Assembly (NCBI RefSeq): GCF_000283155.1
Contig: NW_004454193.1
Span: 13,900,010-13,964,009 of the forward strand
Source: Ceratotherium simum simum
Taxonomy: Eukaryota; Chordata; Mammalia; Perissodactyla; Rhinocerotidae
Direction of reading: 5' to 3'
DNA: 64,000 bases
A model generated the notes under the pieces. That model saw nothing but the letters and a program-made list of their open reading frames with translations. It made no database searches and was not told the DNA's origin. Positions within the stretch are counted from its first letter, which is position 1. Each line of letters starts with the position of its first letter. A program made the position numbers and the translations under genes. Of this stretch, positions 57,636 to 64,000 are shown piece by piece.

Positions 57636-57659
57636 TAAATGCTTTTTAAAATAAAAATA

Positions 57660-58330
57660 TATATAATATGTTTCAGGTAGGACCAGATCCCAGGCTAGCA
57701 CTCCCATCATGAGAACTATAAAACTGGATAAGATACATGAAGGGACACTTAGACTCAGACAGTAGGCCACAAGCATATGATCTCTGAGGGCCTGAGAGCT
57801 CACAAGTTGAGTCCATTGCCCAGAAATCCATCTAGGGAAAATCTCTCATCAGTACAGCATGAAGTTTGAGCAGGGTACAGCTGTCCACTGAGCTGAGGAA
57901 GTGGAAGTCAGAGATAAGGGCAGGGGGATCTGAGAGGTGGAACATCAGAGAAGAGCCCCAGAAGTCCATGTGGGATCTCCTGCAAGTTTGAGGCTGAGGG
58001 CTGGGTTGTCCATGTGCAGAGTGGGGCTATCTGAGGCTTACCAGAGAGTATCTGCTGTGGAGTTGAAAACAGGAGATGGTAGAGATCAGGCAGTGCAGAG
58101 GGAAGGGCAGTGTCTGAAGATTCAGAGTTCCAGCCCTGCTAGAGTGGAGAGATTTCCTTAGTATCTTATTCTCAATACTGAACCATTTAAGACACAACAA
58201 AGTCTGTGCCTTAGGAGCAAAGACAACACACATAAGTAAGATGCACTCTCCCCATATAGAAATCCTAAAATTAAGACTTGATAAGATTTGTAAGGGAGAC
58301 AGAGTGGAGTTCACTCCTTCAAAAGTTAGA
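57660..58330 (+). mobile_element. Possible L1 5' UTR-like segment
   Basis: GC-richer than its surroundings, with the order 'gagaactataaaactggata' (57711-57730) and 'gcccagaaatccatctaggg' that recalls ancient L1 5' regions. It precedes L1 3' UTR sequence on the same strand, which would imply deletion of both ORFs. Low confidence. Confidence 0.35.
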
Positions 58331-58424
58331 GCAACTTGGGAAATACCTTAGGCTTTCCATAGATTCTCACTAGCAAAGTATAAACAGAAACCTACACAAG
58401 TTCAAGATGATCAGACCATAATTG

Positions 58425-58919
58425 AACATATCATTTTGCTCCTAGGTATTTACCTACAGGAAATAAAAACATACATCCACTCAAAGATTTGTACATAAAT
58501 GTTCATAGCAGCTATATTTATAATTGTCCTGAACTGGAAACAACCCAACTATCTAACAGGTTAATGGGTAAACAAGTCATGATATATTCATACAATGAAA
58601 AACTAGTTATTCAGCAATAAAAAGGAAAGAACGACTGAAACACAAGACAAAATGTACAAATCTCAGACACATTATGCAGAGTAAAAGAAGAAAAACCCCA
58701 AAGAATAAACTCTGTATGACCCACTTATATGGAACTCTAGAGAAGACAAAGTAATGTACAGAGACAGAAAAAAGATCAGTGGTTTAATTACTAGTTTTGT
58801 TTTATTTTTCACTTGTTTGTTTTTGAGGATGTGAGTGTGTTGAACGCAAAGAGACACAAAATTATTTTTTCGTGATTAAGGCAATGTTATATATCTTAAT
58901 TGAGATGTGAAAATGAGAG
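58425..58919 (+). mobile_element. L1M 3' UTR, first part
   Basis: 'cctaggtatttacctacagg' (58441-58460), 'gttcatagcagctatattta' (58501-58520), 'gttattcagcaataaaaagg' (58606-58625) and 'tgacccacttatatggaact' (58717-58736) follow the L1M 3' region in order. Confidence 0.85.
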
Positions 58920-59298
58920 TGCTATGGAATGAATTGTGTCCACCCAAAATTCATATATCGAAGACCTAACCCCCAACGTGACTGTGTTTGGAGATAAGGC
59001 CTTGAAGAAGTAAGTCAAGTTAAATAAGGTCATAAGGGTGACGCCTTGATTCAGTAGGAGCAGTGTCCTTATAAAAAGAGACACCAGAGAGATCTCTCTC
59101 TCTTTCTCTTCACCATATGAGGACACAGCGAGAAGGCAACCATCTGCAAGCCAGGAAGAGAGCTCTTACCAGAAACCAAATAGACCAGAACCTTAATCTT
59201 CAACTTATAGCCTCCAGAAGTCTAAGAAAATAAATTTCTATGGTTTAAGCCACTCCATCTATAGTATTTTTGAGATAGCAGCTCAAGCAGACTAAAAT
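58920..59298 (+). mobile_element. MLT1 LTR (ERVL-MaLR) inserted in L1
   Basis: Starts 'tgctatggaatgaattgtgt'. It has a TATA-like tataaaaag (59070-59078), 'catatgaggacacagcgaga' (59114-59133) and AATAAA (59229-59234). The flanks gagag (58915-58919) and gatag (59299-59303) are a plausible 5-bp TSD with one mismatch. L1 3' UTR resumes afterwards. Confidence 0.9.
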
Positions 59299-59303
59299 GA
59301 TAG

Positions 59304-59395
59304 GTATTTACATTTGTTAACAGTCAGTAAACTCGGTATTTAAACATGTATAAAATTTATTATGCATAAATTATACTTCAATAAAGCTGAGTAGG
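59304..59395 (+). mobile_element. L1M 3' UTR, last part
   Basis: 'gtatttaaacatgtataaaa' (59336-59355) and 'ttatacttcaataaagctga' (59371-59390) end the L1 begun at 58425. Confidence 0.75.
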
Positions 59396-60223
59396 AATAT
59401 GTTACCGAGATAGCACACTGAGAGAAATGTGGTTTATTGAGGAAGAAGGATGAAGATGGAAGGCAGAATGCCTAGTTATTGTCGGTACATGAGTTCATGG
59501 GAAGTACCAAACAAAAAGTTAAAAAGAAAAAAAACCAAACTAATCTGGGCTTTTGGCAGAAGGTGGGAAATTAGCTCAAAAACACCTGTGTTATCTAGAA
59601 GTTATAATGAACATATTTTGGAGTTTGATAGGTTGTGTTGTAGTGACAAAGATGGATAGGTTTCAGGTGACATCCAAATTTCTGGATTATATGACAAGGT
59701 GAATGATGTCATTTATTTGAAATACAGGGGACCTTGTAACATTTGTATTGGGAAGAAAGATGTCTTTATTTTGGGTATGATAGGTTGAATTGTCTTGGGG
59801 ACATTCAAAAGGATATATATCTATGGCATTAGATATAGATCTTTGAATTTTAGAGTGAGTTCATACCTGCCTATAAATTAGAGTCATTAGCATAAAAACG
59901 AGAATTACAACCATGAGAGTGGATGAGATCACCCAGTTGGAGATGTTAGAGAGAAGAAAGAAATTAGCTGAGAACTCATAAAAATATGAATATTTAAGAG
60001 ACAGGCAGAGGAAGTGAAGCTCATGAAGGAAGCAAAGAAAGATAAAAGAGTGAATAAAGAAAAGTGGTGTCACAGAAGTCAGGGGAATAGAGTATTTTGA
60101 GGAGGGCAACATCAATAATGTCAAAGGCAACTGAAAAGCCTAGTAAAGGAGTCCATTTAGGTCTGAAGCACATTTATTGGATTTGGCACTAAGAACTGGG
60201 ACTGGCCAGGGACAAGAGAAGAA
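59396..60223. other. Unassigned sequence
   Basis: About 0.83 kb without a recognised element. Confidence 0.4.
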
Positions 60224-60224
60224 A

Positions 60225-60400
60225 ATCTTGGACTAAAAGCTAGAGTATCTGCATTCACATCCAGACTTCAGATAATTGCTGTGTGACGTAGAACAAATTC
60301 CTTTACCTCCATGAACTTGAACACCCTCTTTATCAAAAGGGGATGATAAAAATAGGTTGTAGGAAGATAGAATGTAATGAGTGTGGAAGCAACTTCTTAT
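60225..60400 (+). mobile_element. MIR SINE
   Basis: 'gattgctgtgtgacgtagaa'-like core around 60272-60293, 'cctttacctccatgaacttg' (60300-60319) and 'caaaaggggatgataaaaat' (60334-60353) match MIR. Confidence 0.7.
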
Positions 60401-60469
60401 TTCTGATTGAAATAAGCTATTTAAAGTGCTACTATACTTTGTGAGGAAAGAATAATGTATCAGAAATAT

Positions 60470-60900
60470 AGTTATACTACTACATCTGCATCAGTCAGGA
60501 GACGCTAAAGTATGTTGCGGTAATGAAATATCAAAAACTTTCATGGTTTAGCACCACTAAATTGTATTTCTCATATCCATGCTACATATCCAACACAAGG
60601 TGGTGGTGGGTTTGGGTCCACACATTCACCCTATGCCATCTTATGATGTTATGCTATCTTATGATATTCTACTACACACAAATGCTTTCGGGTTCCTTGT
60701 GGCATGGAAGGAGAAAGCTGAAAAATCCAGTACTGACAATAAAATGTTTGCCCTGGAAGTGACAGGCCACTTCTTTTCATATATTCCATTGACATAATTA
60801 GATACTTAACCATTCTCAACTTCAAAGGGTTAGGGAAGTCCAACTTTCTCATGTGCTTTCAAGGGAAGGATTAGAAATGTTAGGAATCTGTAGAATTCCT
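60470..60900 (-). mobile_element. Ancient LTR-like repeat, antisense
   Basis: 'agtcaggagacgctaaagta' (60493-60512), 'attgtatttctcatatccat' (60561-60580), 'gccctggaagtgacaggcca' (60750-60769) follow a dispersed mammalian LTR-like repeat I recognise but cannot name. Orientation inferred by analogy with MLT1. The ORFs at 60523-60852 are its shadows. Confidence 0.45.
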
Positions 60901-61094
60901 ATTATAATATTCCAAAATGATATTAGAATACAAGCCCTATAGAATGACACTAAAAGAGACAGGCACACTTCTGGCCTCATTCAGTGCAGGACTTTTTTTT
61001 GTCCCCAATTTTGTCACTTATAGCATCTAACAATATACATAGACTTGTTAGAAAATAATAATCTTTCCACTTATATTATACGATCATTTTGTTT

Positions 61095-61300
61095 ATCATA
61101 CAGGAAGACATTATTGTTCAGTGGAAAGAGCATGGGTTTTGGCTAAAACAGACATGGATTTGAATTCTGGATACATGTAACTACAGGCAAAATGCTTAAA
61201 CTCTCTAAGATTTGCCATTTTTGTCTACATAATAAAGACAATAAACAATCTTCAGGATTTTTTTTTCTGAAAATTAAAGGAGATAAATAAATCCCTTGGA
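61095..61300 (+). mobile_element. MIR SINE
   Basis: 'aaagagcatgggttttggct' (61124-61143), 'acatggatttgaattctgga' (61151-61170) and 'caggcaaaatgcttaaactc' (61184-61203) give the MIR head and core. Confidence 0.75.
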
Positions 61301-63004
61301 TTTGGAGATGATTTTGTGTCTTTAGCCTCTGCTTATAGAACAGGTTCATTTCAGCTTCTTTGAACAGTTCATTGAAAATACCATTAAATAAAATACTTTG
61401 AATGTCAGGCAAAATAGTCCTACTGTTCATCCATGTTCCACCTTCCTCTAGCTCCCATGGATATACTTCATAGGTAAGAAGGACAGGTTACTATCTCTGG
61501 GATATCAAGTTTCTGATTCAGAAGGACTTACACATGTTTTGTCTGGCTTACTGTTCTGTGTCTTCTGTGGAATTGGGGAGATTTGGACTGTGAAAGTCCA
61601 CAGCAATGCCATCTCAGCTATAAGGAGTCCCTAATCTCAACTACCATGTGCACATCGCTAATACTCTTCCAGATGTAGGAAGGGATACAATAGAAAATAT
61701 TTTTCATTACGGCTTGTGTGTTGTTTCATTTAATTCCAGTTTTCCCAGAACCCATAAATCAAAGTCAATACTTTAGTCAAAGTGTTAGGTCAGCCACCCA
61801 AATTGTCAATAATCAGGCAATTACCCAATCAGCTAGTTTGTGTCTTATTGAAGGAAACCATCAGTGGCAACATCTACATTTCTGTTGTGAAAGAAAAACT
61901 GCATTTTGAGGGAAATTAATTATATGGCTCCCCATAGCTCCTTCAGGTTATTGTCTAATTTATTCTACTGCGGTAACTCAGGAGTGACTCTTAACGAAGT
62001 GGCAAGCATCTTCTCATGACCAAAGAAGAGTTGCTGGCAAATGATGCTGCTTGAATCTGACACAGATGCTCTTGCTTGCTGTTAGACCAGTGTGAAGGAA
62101 ACACGTTAGACATCTGGGTCCTGGTTTAATTTATTTAACATGTGTTTCTATATCTCAACTTATCAAAGAAATACTCAAAAATAAGTCTTGCTTCTGTTTC
62201 CAAACACTGAGTTAGAATCAAGAGTCAAGGACCAGGCCATTTGCCACTGTCAATGATATTCATCAACAGTGATTCATGCTCCCTGAAAGGAAAATCACTT
62301 CTTTGCATGTTCTTTGAGAAATGAATAATAAACTTATAGTATTACTGCAGGAAAATAGTGGAATTGTAGAAATGCAGTAACTTTCCTTCAGAAATAATTT
62401 ATTAAAGTAATATAAGTCACAAACTAAATAAGATATAGAGCATTAAAATATTATCAACCCTTAAAAATCAGATCAAATTTATATTAATATTTTGTACCAA
62501 ATAGCAATTTCAATTTTAAAAGTGCAATCATAAATAGTAACAACTGAGAACACAAATCAAAATCCAGCTTCATTTTCACAAATGCTTTTCTTGCTTATTT
62601 TTTTAAAGAGATAAAAAATAACCCACATCTATTCCAATGAAGCCCATTTTAAATGAAATTAAAGCTGAAAGGTTGATTAATAAGCATTGACTAATCCCTC
62701 TAAGCCTTAAGCAGATTATCCGAAAATAGATTGATTTCTGATGGCCACAGACAGTGCATCATGACATGAAGATATGGGAGTTTTTATTTAAAACAAAAGT
62801 TTGCTGTGTTTTTAAAAATAAATAAACTGCTAAAACCAAACCCAAACCAGAAAAACTCCCATCAATATTTACTTAAACTCCAAATTCCAAATTCAATTTG
62901 GAAAACCTAGATGTTTTGTTAAAGTATTGATGGTATGTTGTAATGATAGAAGTTTGAATTTGGCTTCTCTAGAATTCTTTCTAAAGTTGGTCTCTTTTAT
63001 GGGG
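61301..63004. other. Repeat-poor unassigned sequence
   Basis: About 1.7 kb, the longest stretch near the right side with no recognised transposon or microsatellite. It contains a short near-palindrome 'tccaaattcaatttgga' (62887-62903). No coding signal. Confidence 0.4.
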
Positions 63005-63005
63005 C

Positions 63006-63320
63006 TGTATTAGTCAGATTTATCTAGAGAAACAGAACCAATAGGATACATATCTATATCTATATATCTATATCTATATCTATATCTATATCATGTCTAT
63101 ATCTATATATCTGTATATAAAAGGAGGGAAGATAGAGAGTGAGAATGAGAGAGAGACATAGATTTTAAGGAATTAGCTCACACAATTACGGGAGCTGACA
63201 GGTCCAAAATTCGCAGGGCAGGCCTCCATGCTGGAGACCCAGGGAATAGCTGACATTGCAATGTCAAGTCCAAAGGCAGTCTGCAGACAGAATGCCTTCT
63301 TTTTCTGGGAATCTCAGCAT
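63006..63320 (-). mobile_element. LTR-like repeat, antisense
   Basis: Starts 'tgtattagtcagatttatct' and continues 'gagaaacagaaccaatagga' (63028-63047) and 'gctggagacccagggaatag' (63231-63250), a widespread mammalian LTR-like text. The plus-strand TGTATTAG start suggests the LTR runs on the minus strand. The right boundary is unclear because it merges into pol-like sequence. Confidence 0.6.
63048..63118 (+). repeat. TATATC hexanucleotide microsatellite
   Basis: Imperfect units of 'tatatc/tatctatatc' inside the LTR-like segment, followed by a GA-rich patch to 63160. Confidence 0.9.
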
Positions 63321-63329
63321 TGGTCTTTG

Positions 63330-64000
63330 TTTCCAGCATGTTGGTCATTCAGCAGTTCAATATCTAGATCAGTCTTAGTGAATGGGAGTCCACGCTGTTG
63401 ACCCATATATGCTCTATCCCACCACCTTGGCTGCTGTGTTCATGCACCAAGGTGCATCTCCCTCATATGAGCAACGATACAGGCTAACTGATGTCAATTG
63501 GCTGGCTCATGCTGTCTTCTTGGTTTTTAGGGTCTTTCCCAAAGTGTATGCTCTCTGGTGGGTGTTAACATGCAATATAAAGATATTATACTCTGTGCTC
63601 AATATTATACGTCTATCTGTGTGCTTGCTTTCTGGATCTTATCTTCCAATTGTTTTCTTCCTAGGCCTCTGACCAATTAGGTTAGCCATTTGCTACTACT
63701 GATGAGTCCATGTATATTCTTGTCTCAGACCACCACACTTTTCACATATATTGAATGACCATGTTCACCACCCAGAGATCTTCTCACTGGAGTATTTTTC
63801 CTTTCTGCTATCTTTCATGACCACTCATAAGTAGGGATATAGTAAAGCAGTCAATGTGTATCTCATACCCACATACTGAGCCAAACTTTGCAAGTACCAC
63901 ACTCATCCTATTTCCTCTTGGTGATCAGAGACATTGGCCTTCAAGGGAGGATCTTGGTGTGACACTACAGAATCCTCTACAAAGAATATGTGTCATGTTT
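63330..64000 (-). mobile_element. Decayed endogenous-retrovirus pol (integrase-like) segment, antisense, runs off window
   Basis: The minus-strand translation in several broken frames resembles the RNase H/integrase portion of ERVL-type retroviral pol, with a block on the minus strand around 63360-63470 similar to the integrase N-terminal zinc-binding region. Stops and frame breaks are frequent (the frame breaks at least between 63460 and 63600), so it is non-functional. It extends beyond the right edge, so the other LTR cannot be checked. Confidence 0.45.

Overview
The window is AT-rich vertebrate nuclear DNA, apparently from a perissodactyl (most likely an equid). The main evidence is nine copies of the ERE-type SINE, a tRNA-Ser-derived retroposon known from horses and their relatives. 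Each has the head GGCCGGCCC...GTGGC and a Pol III B-box-like GGTTCGGATCCC, and most are flanked by target-site duplications (TSDs) I could find by eye. The older repeats (MIR, L2, MLT1, MER2, MER5A, MER20, L1M-type LINEs) are the usual eutherian background.

I found no convincing protein-coding gene, exon, RNA gene, CRISPR array or bacterial-type operon. All open frames are short (147 codons or fewer). They lie inside recognisable transposons, run through microsatellites, or show no family signature. The window is best read as intergenic or deep intronic sequence; which of the two cannot be decided here.

Layout. 0-5.2 kb: an ancient antisense L1 (ORF2, then ORF1, then probable 5' UTR) carrying an ERE insertion, with EREs at both ends. 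5.6-13.5 kb: mostly unassigned sequence with MIR, MER20, microsatellites and a compact MER2 DNA transposon. 14-17 kb: an ancient sense L1 (5' UTR?, ORF1, 3' UTR) carrying two younger L1 3' fragments in opposite orientations. 17-19 kb: GA-rich tract, MIR, L2. 19.1-21.1 kb: a second sense L1 (end of ORF2 plus 3' UTR) interrupted by an ERE and by an antisense MLT1 solo LTR with a 5-bp TSD. 21-30 kb: sparse old repeats. 30.2-30.7 kb: two EREs tail-to-tail at the same target site. 33.2-34.0 kb and 49.9-50.6 kb: two LTRs of one family in opposite orientations. 42.5-43.4 kb: a MIR split by MER5A and followed by an MLT1 solo LTR. 47.95-48.33 kb: an ERE containing a 100-N assembly gap that looks artificial. 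51.8-52.3 and 58.9-59.3 kb: further MLT1 LTRs. 63.0 kb to the right edge: an antisense LTR-like segment and a degenerate endogenous-retrovirus pol-like segment running off the window.

I found no new biological system. The most useful observations are the spurious gap, the nesting order of the transposons, the doubly used ERE target site, and the clean tetranucleotide microsatellites. Family names rest on recognition by eye; exact subfamilies need a RepeatMasker run.
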